This document shows, piece after piece, positions 52,854 to 63,492 of a stretch of 64,000 bases of DNA (within the stretch, counting starts at the first letter, position 1; the number at the start of each line of letters is the position of its first letter). The notes under the pieces were generated by a model, which searched no databases, had not been told where the DNA came from, and was given only the letters and a program-made list of their open reading frames with translations. The stretch spans positions 372,001 to 436,000 of the forward strand of contig OZ252227.1 in assembly GCA_965249175.1 (NCBI GenBank), in the 5' to 3' direction. A program made the position numbers and the translations under genes. This stretch comes from CAZYFH01 sp965249175. Lineage in GTDB: Bacteria; Acidobacteriota; Vicinamibacteria; Vicinamibacterales; UBA8438.

Positions 52854-53437
52854 ATGCCGGTCGTGATGGAGGCGGACCGCATCGCGCGCACGCTCGTGCG
52901 GATCGCGCATGAAGTTGTCGAGCGCAATCGCGGGGCGGGCGATGTTGCGCTCATCGGCATTCGCACACGCGGCGTGCCCATCGCCCAACGACTCGCGCGC
53001 AACCTCGTCGAGATCGCCGGGCACGAGGTCCCGACCGGCAATCTTGACATCACGCTGTATCGCGACGATCTGATGCGTCATCCAGTTGGACCCCAGCCCG
53101 TCTTGCGCCGGACCGAGATTCCGTTCTCGATCGACGACCGGCGAATTCTCCTCGTCGACGACGTGTTGTATACCGGGCGGACGGTGCGGGCCGCGCTCGA
53201 CGCGCTCATCGACTTCGGCCGTCCGCGAAGTATTCAGCTCGTCGTGCTCGTCGATCGCGGACATCGGGAGCTCCCGATCAAGGCCGACTACGTAGGCAAG
53301 AATCTCCCGACGTCGCTCGGTCAGAGCGTCCAGGTGCGTCTGGCGGAGATCGACGCCGTCGACGAGGTGGTCCTGGACGACATCGCCGAGAGCGATATGG
53401 GGGATGTGGCCCCGCCCGACCTTCGCGAGGAGCGCGG

Positions 53438-53441
<4 letters not shown>
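52854..53441 (+). CDS. pyrR: Pyrimidine operon attenuation protein/uracil phosphoribosyltransferase PyrR
   Basis: PyrR (195 aa, slightly longer than the usual 180) binds pyr mRNA in response to UMP and also has uracil phosphoribosyltransferase activity. MEADRIARTLVRIAHEVVERN starts the domain; IGIRTRGVPIAQRLA, the PRPP motif ILLVDDVLYTGRTVRAALDAL and LVDRGHRELPIKADYVGKN follow. ATG 52854 is preceded by a GAGG about 6 bases upstream. Stop overlaps pyrB by 4 bases. Confidence 0.93.
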
Positions 53442-54426
<985 letters not shown>

Positions 54427-54430
<4 letters not shown>

Positions 54431-55749
54431 GCGAGCGAGCGGTGCTGTTGACGGGCGGGCGCGTGATCGACCCCGCGCAGGGGCTCGACGGACTTCACGA
54501 CGTGCGTGTGGAGGGCGGTACGGTTGCCGCCGTCGGTAAAGACCTTCCGGCGGACGGTGCCGCAATCGTCCGGCTGCCTGACGGTTGGGTGGTCTGCCCG
54601 GGATTTCTCGATATGCACGTGCATCTCCGAGAGCCAGGACAGGAGCACAAGGAGACCATCGCGAGCGGCGTGGCCTCAGCGGTTGCAGGTGGGTTCGTGG
54701 GCGTGGCGTGCATGCCCAACACCGATCCCGTCAACGACCATGCCGGCGTGACCGAGGAAATCGTGCGCAAGGCGAAGGCCGCGCAGCTCGCGCGGGTGTT
54801 CCCGATTGGCGCGGTGACCGTCGGGTCGAAGGGTGAGCGCCTGGCCGAAATCCGCGAGCTGCGCGCCGCGGGGTGCGTGGCCGTGTCGGACGACGGCCAT
54901 CCCGTTGCCGACGCGTTGATGATGCGGCGTGCGCTTGAGTACGTGTCGATGTTCGACATGCCGCTCATCAATCACTGCGAGGACCCGTCGCTCAAGGGTG
55001 ATGGCGTTGCGCACGAAGGCTATCGCGCCGCGGCGCTCGGGCTGCGAGGGATTCCCGGCGCCGCCGAAGCCGTGATGGTCGAGCGAGACGTCAGCCTGAG
55101 CGAGCTCGCGGGCGGAGCCGTGCACATCGCGCACATGAGCGCGCGAGAATCGCTGCGCGCCGTCCGAGCCGGCAAGGACCGTGGCGTCAACGTCACGTGC
55201 GAGGTGACGCCCCATCACCTGATCCTGACCGATGAGGAGCTGGTCTACGACACGAACTTCAAGATGAACCCGCCGCTACGCGCCGTCGCCGATCGCGACG
55301 CGATGCTGGAGGGACTGGCTGATGGCAGTATCGATGCGATCGCCACTGACCACGCTCCGCATCATGCCGACGAGAAGGCGGTCGAGTTCGACCGCGCGCC
55401 CTTCGGCATCATCGGTCTCGAAACCGCCGTCTCGCTCGTCCTGGACCGTCTCGTGCATCGCGACGTCGTGTCGTTGAAGAGGCTTGTCGAGCTGCTGGCG
55501 CCGAACCCGGCGCGGATTCTGCGCGTCGAGGGCGGCACGCTGGCGCCAGGATCGGCTGCGAACATCACCGTCCTGGCGCCCGACGCGACGGTCGAGATCG
55601 CGGCCGCGCGCTTCCGGTCGAAGGCGCGCAACACACCGTTTGACGGCTGGCGGCTCCGCGGCGCGGTCGCGGCGACCTACGTCGACGGCCGCGCGGTCTA
55701 CACGAACGACGCCGTACCGGGGGCTGGCGACCTCGCGGCGGCGCCGTGA
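54427..55749 (+). CDS. pyrC: Dihydroorotase
   Basis: Dihydroorotase of the multifunctional-complex-like type I (440 aa). Metal ligands in LDMHVHLREPGQEHKETI, MPNTDPVN, then INHCEDPSL, VHIAHMS and ATDHAPHHADEK. GTG 54427 overlaps the pyrB stop. Downstream the stop overlaps the start of a TIGR02757-type gene by 4 bases. Confidence 0.95.
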
Positions 55750-56645
55750 GGCCGGCGCTCCCGGCGTCTGCCGGGCCTGCCCTCGACGATCTCTACACCC
55801 GATTCGAACGGCGCAGCGACGTGGTCGATCCCGTGCATCGCGTGCGGAGATACCCCGACCCCGCCGACCAGGAGGTCGTCGGGTTCTGCGCGGCGGCGCT
55901 GGCCTTCGGGCGTGTTGCCAGCGTGCTGCGGTCGGTCGACGCACTCCTCGCGGTGATGGGTCCGTCGCCCGCCGCGTTCGTGCGGCAGTTCGAACCGGCG
56001 CACGACCGTGCGGGGATCGGCCGGATGACACACCGCTGGACGCGAGGCGTTGACCTGGTCGCGCTCCTCTGGATCCTCCGTCAGATGATCGAGCAGTGCG
56101 GCTCAGTGGAAGGCTTCTTCCTGGACGGCTATCGGCCGGACGCCGAGGACATCGCACCGGCGCTCGAGTCGTTCTGCGCGCGCGCCGTGACGATGAATCT
56201 CGACGAGATCTACGGCTCGGACTCGCGCCGCGGCGTCGCCTATTTCTTTCCACGGCCGTCCCGGGGGAGCGGCTGTAAACGAATGAACCTGTTTCTTCGC
56301 TGGATGGTCCGGCGCGATCGGCTCGACCTGGGTGCCTGGCGTCGCGTCGACCCCGCGCATCTCATCGTGCCGCTCGACACCCACGTGATCCGTGTGGGCC
56401 AATGCCTCCGACTGACGCGCTATCGCAGCCCGGGCTGGGCCATGGCGCGCGAGATCACCGCGTCGTTGCGGCGTTTCGATGAGGCCGACCCCGTCAAGTA
56501 CGACTTTGCCCTCTGCCACCTCGGGATGATGGAGTCGTGCGGGTTCAATCAGCCACACCGAGACGCGCGCTGTCCGCTGCGGGGGTTCTGCCGACCACGT
56601 CCGCGTAGACCGCCACGGTCTCGTCGACCATCCGTGCCGCGCTGA
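55746..56645 (+). CDS. TIGR02757 family protein
   Basis: Uncharacterised protein family TIGR02757 (299 aa). Family-type blocks: VGFCAAALAFGRVASVLRSV, FFPRPSRGSGCKRMNLFLRWMVRR, LIVPLDTHVIRVGQCLRLTRY and FALCHLGMMESC. The conserved region ends around residue 275 at CPLRGFCRP; the rest is an Arg/Pro tail. That tail lies over the 3' end of the convergent glycosyltransferase gene (101 bp overlap). Coupled to pyrC by GTGA. Function unknown, with a possible link to nucleic acids suggested only by helix-rich character. Confidence 0.8.
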   Translation: MRPALPASAGPALDDLYTRFERRSDVVDPVHRVRRYPDPADQEVVGFCAAALAFGRVASVLRSVDALLAVMGPSPAAFVRQFEPAHDRAGIGRMTHRWTRGVDLVALLWILRQMIEQCGSVEGFFLDGYRPDAEDIAPALESFCARAVTMNLDEIYGSDSRRGVAYFFPRPSRGSGCKRMNLFLRWMVRRDRLDLGAWRRVDPAHLIVPLDTHVIRVGQCLRLTRYRSPGWAMAREITASLRRFDEADPVKYDFALCHLGMMESCGFNQPHRDARCPLRGFCRPRPRRPPRSRRPSVPR

Positions 56646-57696
56646 AGCGAGCGCGAGCCCGCGCCCGGCCGGCGTCACCGTAGGCGCGCCGGAGCGTCGG
56701 GTCGCCGAGCAGCCGCACGACGGCAGCCGCGAGCCGATCAGGGTCGCGCACCGGCACGAGCAGGCCGGTCTCGCCGTCGACGACACTCTCGGGAATCCCG
56801 CCAGCGCGCGTGGCGACAACCGCACCGCCGCAGGCCATCGCGTCGAGCACTGACGTTCCCAAACCCTCCGTCACGGAGCTCATGACGAACACGTCGAACC
56901 CCTTGAGGAGGGAGAGGACGTCTGGCCGGAACCCGGTGAGAATGACGTGGCGTTGGAGCTCGAGGCGCTTGATGTGGCTGGTGAGGTTCGCCTGCAGCTC
57001 TCCGGCACCCACGATGAGGAATCGCGCATCCGGCACGTCCCGCACGACGCGGGCAGCGGCCTCAATCAGGTACCGCTGGCCCTTGTGAGGCACGAGCGCT
57101 GCGATGTTGCCCACGATGGGCGCCCCGTGTGGAAGCGAGAACTCGCGATGGAGGTCGAGTAACGGCGCCGCGGCGATGTGGTCGAGATCGACGCCCTCGT
57201 GCACCACCGTCACGCGCGCGGCAGGCACGCCGTCACCGACCAGCATGCGGCGAATGGCGTCCGAGGCGCAGATGAAGCGATCAACCTGGCGATACTTCCA
57301 GCGGGAGAAGGCGTTGCGCCGGACGTGGAAATCGACCCGGCGGGAAGCGGCGAAACGCGCGGTGAGCGACCCACCACCGAGCGACAACGCCAGCGAGGCG
57401 ACTGCCACCGCGTGGGCGTCATGAGCATGGACGAGGTCGGGCGCGAGCCGTCGGACGAGTCGGGAGAGCTGCCAGGCTGCATGGAGGTCGACCTCGTGCC
57501 TCGGCGCCAGCGGGTAGAGATCCGGACCCTCAGTCGCCCGTCGATACAGCTCTCCTTGCGGGTGCGCGACCAGCGCGGCCCGGTGTCCGCGGGCGCGGAG
57601 CCCCAGGACGGTCAGCCACACCTGGCGCTGCCCACCACGCCAGGTCCGCGCCGTGTCGACGTGGATCGAGAAGATGGCGCGGCTCTCGGTGGACAC
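56545..57696 (-). CDS. Glycosyltransferase family 4 protein
   Basis: GT-B fold glycosyltransferase of 383 aa. N-terminal acceptor domain (IFSIHVDTARTWRGGQRQVW); C-terminal donor domain with the GT4 pattern GFRPDVLSLLKGFDVFVMSS, EGLGTSVLDAMACGGAVVATRAGGIPE (E-x7-E) and VVDGETGLLVP. Probably acts on lipopolysaccharide or another surface glycan, together with the GT2 encoded 9 bp upstream. Its 3' end overlaps the TIGR02757-type gene. Confidence 0.88.
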   Translation of the reverse strand: MSTESRAIFSIHVDTARTWRGGQRQVWLTVLGLRARGHRAALVAHPQGELYRRATEGPDLYPLAPRHEVDLHAAWQLSRLVRRLAPDLVHAHDAHAVAVASLALSLGGGSLTARFAASRRVDFHVRRNAFSRWKYRQVDRFICASDAIRRMLVGDGVPAARVTVVHEGVDLDHIAAAPLLDLHREFSLPHGAPIVGNIAALVPHKGQRYLIEAAARVVRDVPDARFLIVGAGELQANLTSHIKRLELQRHVILTGFRPDVLSLLKGFDVFVMSSVTEGLGTSVLDAMACGGAVVATRAGGIPESVVDGETGLLVPVRDPDRLAAAVVRLLGDPTLRRAYGDAGRARARARFSAARMVDETVAVYADVVGRTPAADSARLGVAD

Positions 57697-57705
57697 CAGT
57701 CGGGG

Positions 57706-58464
57706 TCAGGGTTCGCGGGTGCCGGCGCGCTGCAGCTCCCAGAGCTTCGCGAACTTGAGGAACACGTAGTAGGAGTTCAAGACCGAGACGATGAACCCCG
57801 GGCGACCGTCGAGGACGCCCCGTCGCGCGACATAGTTGCGGAGGAATGCGAGCGGAGGATGCACGACGGCGTCGAACCACCCCATGCGCCGCCCATCGGC
57901 GAGCATCTGATGCGCCGCCAAGGTCGTATAGCGGTCGATCGTCGCCAGGTGATGCGAGACGTCGCGATAGGCGCGATGCTCGATCTCCGCCCGGAGACGG
58001 CCGACCTGACCGTCGACGTTGACCGACTCGTGCACGCGACGGCTGTTCCACCGGGCCATGCGCCGATCGTAGAGCCGTAGCTGAGGGTCCGGATACCAGT
58101 CGGTCGAGCGGATCCAACGACCGAGGTAGTGCGTCACGCGCGGGATGCGATATCCGGGCCGAGCCGGTCCGGCTTCGAACAACGCCTGGAGCTCGCTCGC
58201 CAGCGCCGCGGACACGCGCTCGTCCGCGTCGAGTGACAGCACCCAGTCGTGCGCCGCCAGCGTCGTCGCAAAGTTTTTCTGAGCGCCGTAGCCTTCCCAG
58301 GCGTGGGTGACCACGCGGTCGGTGTATCGCTTGGCGATTGGGACCGTGTCGTCCGTGCTGCCCGAGTCGACGACCACGAGGTCGTCCACCCACCGGACCG
58401 AATCGAGCGCGGCGCTGATGTTCTCGGCTTCGTTCTTCGTGATGATGACGACCGACAGCTTCAT
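57706..58464 (-). CDS. Glycosyltransferase family 2 protein (WaaE/KdtX-like)
   Basis: GT-A glycosyltransferase of 252 aa. LSVVIITKNEAENISAALDSVRWVDDLVVVDSGSTDDT is the nucleotide-sugar fold; DWVLSLDADERVS carries the DxD metal site; TDWYPDPQLRLYDRRMARW and VHESVNVDG match WaaE-like LPS inner core enzymes, also ending in a hydrophobic helix (GFIVSVLNSYYVFLKFAKLWE). ATG 58464 is the natural start. Confidence 0.87.
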   Translation of the reverse strand: MKLSVVIITKNEAENISAALDSVRWVDDLVVVDSGSTDDTVPIAKRYTDRVVTHAWEGYGAQKNFATTLAAHDWVLSLDADERVSAALASELQALFEAGPARPGYRIPRVTHYLGRWIRSTDWYPDPQLRLYDRRMARWNSRRVHESVNVDGQVGRLRAEIEHRAYRDVSHHLATIDRYTTLAAHQMLADGRRMGWFDAVVHPPLAFLRNYVARRGVLDGRPGFIVSVLNSYYVFLKFAKLWELQRAGTREP

Positions 58465-58483
58465 CGCCTCGCGCACTCTATCA

Positions 58484-60208
58484 TCATCGCCCGCCGATGC
58501 CGGCTGCTCCGCCGACGGGCGCCTGACCCGCCCCGGGCGCGACCGCGCCGGCGGTCGTGGGGGCGACGCCGCCCACGCCCAGCCCCCCACCGCCGGCGAG
58601 CGGGACCTCCTGGACCGCCTCGAAGTCCACGAGCGACTTGATGTAGTCGAGGATGGCCTGCAACTCGCTGTTTCGCGACTGGGACAGGTCGCGCTGCGCC
58701 TGAAAGACGAGGAAGCTCGTCGACATGCCAACGTCGAACTTCTTCTGCTCCGCCTCGAGCCGGCGTTCGGCCAACTCTGTCGCGATGCGCGTCGCATCCA
58801 CACGCTGCAGGTTCGTCGACACGCGCCGACCGACCTCGCGCACCTCGCCGGTCACGCGAACCTCGACCTCCAGGAGGCGCGCTTCCGTTTGCGAGCGCTC
58901 GAGTCGCGCGCGCGCATGGTTCGCGTCCGCGGTGCTTCGGCCAAGCGGGTATCCGATCCTGACACCCACGCTCCACGTCGGAAAGCTGTTCGAGAAGAGA
59001 TCCCCCAGCACCTCGGAGAACGCGCGCTCCTCCTGGCCGACGATAGGGCCGGGGAAACCAAGACCGCGGATGAACTCCGTGCCGCCGAGCCCGGTCAGTG
59101 CATAGTCGACTTGCAGATCGACGTCGGGCAGGCGCTGATTCGAGAAATAGGCGATGTTGACGTCGGTGTTCGTCATTTGCGCGCGCAGCTGATCCAGGTC
59201 GGTGCGCCGGTCGAGCGCCGTGCGTATCGCCTCATCCACATCGATCTGGCGGGCGCGCAGGAGCGGCTCGTCGGTCGGTTCGATCCGCACGGACCAGAAG
59301 TCGGGGGCAGCGGGATCGAGAATCAGGGTCCGCAGGACGTCCTCACCCTGTTCGATGGCCGTTTCGGCAATGATGACCGCTTCCTCGTTCCGCGCGACCT
59401 CGGCTTCGGCCTCGACGATGTCGATCGGCGCCATGGTGCCGACTTCGACCCGCGCGCGGTTGTTCCGCAGCGACTCCTGGGCGAGCGCGAGTGACTGTCG
59501 CTGCACTTCGAGAGAGGAGATCGCGAACACCAGGTCCCAGTAGGCGTTCCGCACGTTGCGCTCGGTCGACACGATGGATTGGCGGAGGCCGACGTCCGCG
59601 ATCTCTCGATTCGTCGTCGCCACCTGGACCTGCTGGCGAGCCGCGTCAATCGAGAAGTTCCGGAGCAAGGGCTGGACATAGGACAGCTGCATGTTCGATT
59701 GCAGAATCGGATCGAACGAGCTGAAGAAGTTCGTCGTGCTCGACCGCGATCCGTCCCACCCGACGGTGTATCTCCCGCCCGCCCATGGCATCTGCTGGTC
59801 GACGGTGAACACGTTGTTGAACAGCTTGTCGATGATCTGGTCGTCGCCACCGGCCAGAAAACTCGACGCCGGGTTCGTCGCGTTGTTGCGTAGCACGTCG
59901 ACGGAGAGGTTGGGGAGCCACACCGAGCGCGCATTCGCCACCACCATGTCCTGAATCTGGGGGTTGAATCGCTCGGACCGGATCCCGAGGTTGTGGTCGA
60001 GGGCGAGCTCGACAGCCTCGTTGACCGACACCTGCCGGACGGGTCCGCCCGATGCCGGTTGTAGGCCTCGCGCTGGCAGGAGGACCCCCTCGGTCGTGGC
60101 GGCATCGATGCGTCCCAGGATCGGGCCCTGGGCGTTGACGATCGTCCCAGCCGCGAGCGGCACGACCAGCATGCATAGCGCGACAGACGTGTTGGATGGC
60201 AAGTTCAT
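58484..60208 (-). CDS. TolC-family outer membrane protein
   Basis: Outer membrane efflux protein (OEP/TolC) of 574 aa. Signal peptide of about 26 residues ending NAQ. Two OEP repeats with long coiled-coil helices (SVNEAVELALDHNLGIRSERF, QVATTNREIADVGLRQSIV, TALDRRTDLDQLRAQ, VRVTGEVREVGRRVS). The C-terminal 40 residues form a Gly/Ala/Pro-rich tail. GGAAGGA lies 6 bases before ATG 60208. No pump gene is adjacent, so partners are encoded elsewhere. Confidence 0.88.
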   Translation of the reverse strand: MNLPSNTSVALCMLVVPLAAGTIVNAQGPILGRIDAATTEGVLLPARGLQPASGGPVRQVSVNEAVELALDHNLGIRSERFNPQIQDMVVANARSVWLPNLSVDVLRNNATNPASSFLAGGDDQIIDKLFNNVFTVDQQMPWAGGRYTVGWDGSRSSTTNFFSSFDPILQSNMQLSYVQPLLRNFSIDAARQQVQVATTNREIADVGLRQSIVSTERNVRNAYWDLVFAISSLEVQRQSLALAQESLRNNRARVEVGTMAPIDIVEAEAEVARNEEAVIIAETAIEQGEDVLRTLILDPAAPDFWSVRIEPTDEPLLRARQIDVDEAIRTALDRRTDLDQLRAQMTNTDVNIAYFSNQRLPDVDLQVDYALTGLGGTEFIRGLGFPGPIVGQEERAFSEVLGDLFSNSFPTWSVGVRIGYPLGRSTADANHARARLERSQTEARLLEVEVRVTGEVREVGRRVSTNLQRVDATRIATELAERRLEAEQKKFDVGMSTSFLVFQAQRDLSQSRNSELQAILDYIKSLVDFEAVQEVPLAGGGGLGVGGVAPTTAGAVAPGAGQAPVGGAAGIGGR

Positions 60209-60423
60209 GACGTCCTTCCGTTGACCGAGAGACGTACCGTCAGACGCCGGTGGTGCGGCGTCGCTGGCGCCCGAGTGGACAGGCGGCGGTCCCGTTTCCT
60301 TCGAATAGACGAATGGGCGCGGTCGGCGGTTCGCTTCTCGATTGTATACTGGCGCCGTTCGCGGCCGGCAGATCGTGGCGCGTCCCGGAATCACGACTAC
60401 AGGACGCGGGCCAATTCGGACCA

Positions 60424-61008
60424 ATGACGATGCAGGCAGACGAGGTGATCGCGGTATTTCGACAGTGTGACGCCCTGCTCGACGGCCATTTCCAGCTGTC
60501 GTCCGGCCTCCACAGCCCGGGCTATCTCCAGTGTGCCCGCGTGCTGCAGCATCCTGCGCACGCCGAGGCGCTCGGCGCGGCGCTCGCGGCGCGCGTGGCG
60601 TCGCTCGATGCGACCGTCGTACTGTCGCCGGCGCTCGGCGGCATCGTCATCGGGCACGAGGTCGCCCGCGCCGCCGGCTGTCGGGCGCTGTTCGCCGAGC
60701 GGCGCGACGGCCAGTTGTCGCTCCGGCGCGGGTTCCGGCTCGACTCGACCGCGCGTGTGCTCGTCGTCGAAGACGTCGTGACCACCGGTGGGTCGACGCG
60801 CGAGACGATCGCGGTCGCGCGTGGCTCGGGCGCCAGCGTCGTCGGCGCCGCGGCGATCATCGACCGCGGCGACTCACCCGCACGCTTCGACATGCCGTTT
60901 CACGCGCTGGCCCATGTCGTCTGGCCCGCGCACGAACCGGCCAGCTGCCCGGGGTGCGCCGCCGGTGTGCCCATCACAAAGCCGGGGTCGCGGCGAGCCG
61001 ACGGGTGA
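60424..61008 (+). CDS. pyrE: Orotate phosphoribosyltransferase
   Basis: PyrE (194 aa) joins orotate to PRPP giving OMP. Seen: FQLSSGLHSPGYLQCARVLQ, VVLSPALGGIVIGHEVARA, the flexible loop RRGFRL and the PRPP motif VLVVEDVVTTGGSTRETIAV. The C-terminus has a CPGCAAGVP Cys pair, a feature of a subset of OPRTases. It is separate from the two other pyr operons. A TATACT lies about 74 bp upstream, but with no clear -35. Confidence 0.93.
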   Translation: MTMQADEVIAVFRQCDALLDGHFQLSSGLHSPGYLQCARVLQHPAHAEALGAALAARVASLDATVVLSPALGGIVIGHEVARAAGCRALFAERRDGQLSLRRGFRLDSTARVLVVEDVVTTGGSTRETIAVARGSGASVVGAAAIIDRGDSPARFDMPFHALAHVVWPAHEPASCPGCAAGVPITKPGSRRADG

Positions 61009-61048
61009 CCCCTTCAGACACGCGTCCGGCGTAGACCGTCCCCCGGTC

Positions 61049-61831
61049 ATGCGCACGCTCAAGCTGACCCTTGCCTACGACGGCTCCGCGTATGTGGGCT
61101 GGCAGCGGCAGGACAACGGCCGATCGATCCAGGGTGAGCTGGAGGCGGCGTTGGGCGACATCGAGGGTCGGCCCGTCTCCGTCGTCGGTGCCGGCCGCAC
61201 CGACGCTGGCGTGCACGCGCTGGGCCAGGTGGCGAGTCTGCGAATCGCGCATGCCATCGATGCCCCGGCGCTATTGCGCGCGCTCAACGCAAAGCTGCCA
61301 GCCGACATCCGCGTGCTGCGGATCGCCGTAGTGCCGCGGGAGTTTCACGCACGCTACGCGGCGGCCGCGAAGACGTATCGCTATTACATGAGCACGGGCG
61401 CGGTCGCGCAGCCGTTCTCGTTGCGATACGCCTGGCACGTCCCGTTCTCGCTCGACGTGGACGCGATGCGCGACGCCGCGCAGCAGCTCAGCGGTCGACA
61501 CGATTTCGCGGCGTTTCAGGCAACCGGGAGCGACGTCGAGACGACAGTGCGGACTATTAGGTCGATGGCGGTCGCGCGTCAATCCGCATGGGCGCCGTGG
61601 GACGGCGAGCCGACCGCGTCGACGTCGATCGTGGCTGTCGAGGTGACGGCCGATGGGTTTCTGCGACACATGGTGCGCGCGATCGTTGGGACCTTGGTCG
61701 AGGTGGGCCGAGGGCGGCGCGAGGTGAGCGACATGGTCCCGATCATCGCGTCGAGACGACGCGCGCGCGCGGGCGCGACGGCACCGGCGCGGGGTCTGTA
61801 TCTCGTCCGCGTCGTGTATCCAGACCCTTGA
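61049..61831 (+). CDS. truA: tRNA pseudouridine(38-40) synthase TruA
   Basis: TruA (260 aa) makes pseudouridine at positions 38-40 of the anticodon arm. LTLAYDGSAYVGWQRQ, catalytic Asp in GAGRTDAGVHALGQVA, FHARYAAAAKTYRYYM, HDFAAFQATGS and FLRHMVRAIVGTLVEVG are conserved. It starts 40 bp after pyrE. Confidence 0.93.
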   Translation: MRTLKLTLAYDGSAYVGWQRQDNGRSIQGELEAALGDIEGRPVSVVGAGRTDAGVHALGQVASLRIAHAIDAPALLRALNAKLPADIRVLRIAVVPREFHARYAAAAKTYRYYMSTGAVAQPFSLRYAWHVPFSLDVDAMRDAAQQLSGRHDFAAFQATGSDVETTVRTIRSMAVARQSAWAPWDGEPTASTSIVAVEVTADGFLRHMVRAIVGTLVEVGRGRREVSDMVPIIASRRRARAGATAPARGLYLVRVVYPDP

Positions 61832-61856
61832 ACGTCTCGCTAACACCTTGTATCAT
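61828..61856 (+). promoter_or_regulatory. Promoter candidate for uppS
   Basis: TTGAAC (61828-61833) and TATCAT (61851-61856) are 17 bp apart. Transcription from it would begin near 61863, only about 3 bases before the ATG at 61866, so the uppS mRNA could be almost leaderless. Confidence 0.4.
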
Positions 61857-61865
61857 CGAGAGTTA

Positions 61866-62654
61866 ATGAGCCTTGACAGCGCGCTGGCCTGGCTGCCGGC
61901 TGGGTCGCCGCAAGCGCTCCTCGCCCACCAGGTCGACTTCACGCGCTTGCCGGCTCACGTCGCGGTCATTATGGACGGCAACGGTCGGTGGGCGGCCCAG
62001 CGTCATCTTCCACGAGTCGAGGGTCATCGCGCCGGCATCGACTCGGTGCGCGACGTCGTCGAGCTGTCGGCGAGGCTCGGCATCGAGGTGTTGACGCTCT
62101 ACGCCTTCTCGGTCGAGAACTGGAAACGCCCCCCGTCCGAGGTGTCGGTGCTGATGGGACTCCTCAAGCGGTACCTCAGAATCGAGCTTGGCACGCTGAT
62201 GACGAACGATATCCGCATCCAGGTGATCGGGAGCCAGGCGGAGCTGTCGCCAGACGTCAGATCGGAGCTGGACCTCGCTCAGCAGAAGACGGTCGCCAAC
62301 ACCGGTATGCGGTTCAACATCGCGCTCAATTACGGTGGGCGGGCGGAAATCGTTGCGGCGGCCCGCCGAGCCCTCGAGTCTGGCATCGAACCGGCGCGGC
62401 TCGATGAGCGCCGGTTCGCTGGGTTTCTGTATACGGCGGGCCAGCCGGACCCCGACCTGCTCATTCGCACGAGCGGCGAAATGCGCATCAGCAATTTCCT
62501 GCTGTGGCAGATCGCCTACGCGGAGATCTGGGTAACGGACACCCTGTGGCCGGATTTTCGTGCGCGCCACCTGCTCGAAGCGGTCGTCGCCTTCCAGAAG
62601 CGCGACCGGCGCTACGGCGGGATCAATGAAGAGCCGGCGGCCGTGGGACGCTAG
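61866..62654 (+). CDS. uppS: Undecaprenyl diphosphate synthase (isoprenyl transferase)
   Basis: Cis-prenyltransferase (262 aa) that makes the C55 lipid carrier for cell wall sugars. HVAVIMDGNGRWAAQR carries the catalytic Asp and P loop; VLTLYAFSVENWKRP, RFNIALNYGGRAEIV, DPDLLIRTSGEMRISNFLLWQ and AYAEIWVTDTLWPDF are all present. Followed by cdsA and dxr, the common uppS-cdsA-dxr order. Confidence 0.95.
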   Translation: MSLDSALAWLPAGSPQALLAHQVDFTRLPAHVAVIMDGNGRWAAQRHLPRVEGHRAGIDSVRDVVELSARLGIEVLTLYAFSVENWKRPPSEVSVLMGLLKRYLRIELGTLMTNDIRIQVIGSQAELSPDVRSELDLAQQKTVANTGMRFNIALNYGGRAEIVAAARRALESGIEPARLDERRFAGFLYTAGQPDPDLLIRTSGEMRISNFLLWQIAYAEIWVTDTLWPDFRARHLLEAVVAFQKRDRRYGGINEEPAAVGR

Positions 62655-62709
62655 TCCACTAGTCACCGCCATCGGAACAGATGACGCGGATGGCCGGTAC
62701 AGTCCACTT

Positions 62710-63492
62710 GTGACGCGTCTGATCAGTGCGCTCGTCATCCTTCCAGTCGTCGCTGTGACGATCTGGCTGCTTCCACCGCTGGCGACCGTGGTGCTCGCCG
62801 AGGTCGTCCTTCTGGTCGCGGTCCTCGAGTATGCAGGGCTGGCGGCGCGCGCGGGCATCGACGTCCCGCGAGCGCCGCTCGCGGCCGTCTGCCTCGCGAC
62901 TGCAGCCACGGTCGCCCTCGCGCCCGATGCGCTGCCGGTCGTCCTGATGGCGGCGGGTCTGGTCATCGCCGTCACGCTGCTCGTCCCGGGTCGATCCGGC
63001 GGTGGGCTACCGGAAGTCGGCGCCGCCGCGTTCGCGCTGGTCTACCTGGCTGCCCCGATCGGCGTGCTCGCCGCCCTGCACGTCGACCACGGCCGAGAGA
63101 CCGTCGCGCTGCTGCTGGCGACGGTCATGGCGAGCGACACGGCACAGTACTATGTCGGTCGCGCGTTCGGGCGCCGGTTGCTTGCGCCGACGATCAGCCC
63201 GAAGAAGACCATTGAAGGGGCGGTGGCCGGGGTCGTGGCCGGCGTCGCGGTGCTCGGGGTGGTCGGCACATGGTGGCTGGCCGCGGTGGCCGTCGAGACA
63301 CGGCTGCTGCTCGGCGGAGCGGTCGCCGCCCTTGGCATCATGGGCGATCTGTTCGAGTCCCGGCTCAAGCGCGCGTCTGGAGTCAAGGACGCGTCCGGCA
63401 TTATCCCGGGGCACGGTGGCGTGTTGGATCGTGTCGACGGGTTGGTGTTCGCCACACCGGTCTTCTACGTCGCGGTGAGGTTGGCCGCGTGA
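62710..63492 (+). CDS. cdsA: Phosphatidate cytidylyltransferase
   Basis: CDP-diacylglycerol synthase (260 aa, GTG start at 62710), a membrane enzyme with about seven spans. The family signature is complete: ESRLKRASGVKDASGIIPG then HGGVLDRVDGL. The earlier block VMASDTAQYYVGRAFGRRLL, SPKKTIEGAVAG also matches. Stop overlaps the dxr start (GTGA). Confidence 0.93.
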   Translation: MTRLISALVILPVVAVTIWLLPPLATVVLAEVVLLVAVLEYAGLAARAGIDVPRAPLAAVCLATAATVALAPDALPVVLMAAGLVIAVTLLVPGRSGGGLPEVGAAAFALVYLAAPIGVLAALHVDHGRETVALLLATVMASDTAQYYVGRAFGRRLLAPTISPKKTIEGAVAGVVAGVAVLGVVGTWWLAAVAVETRLLLGGAVAALGIMGDLFESRLKRASGVKDASGIIPGHGGVLDRVDGLVFATPVFYVAVRLAA

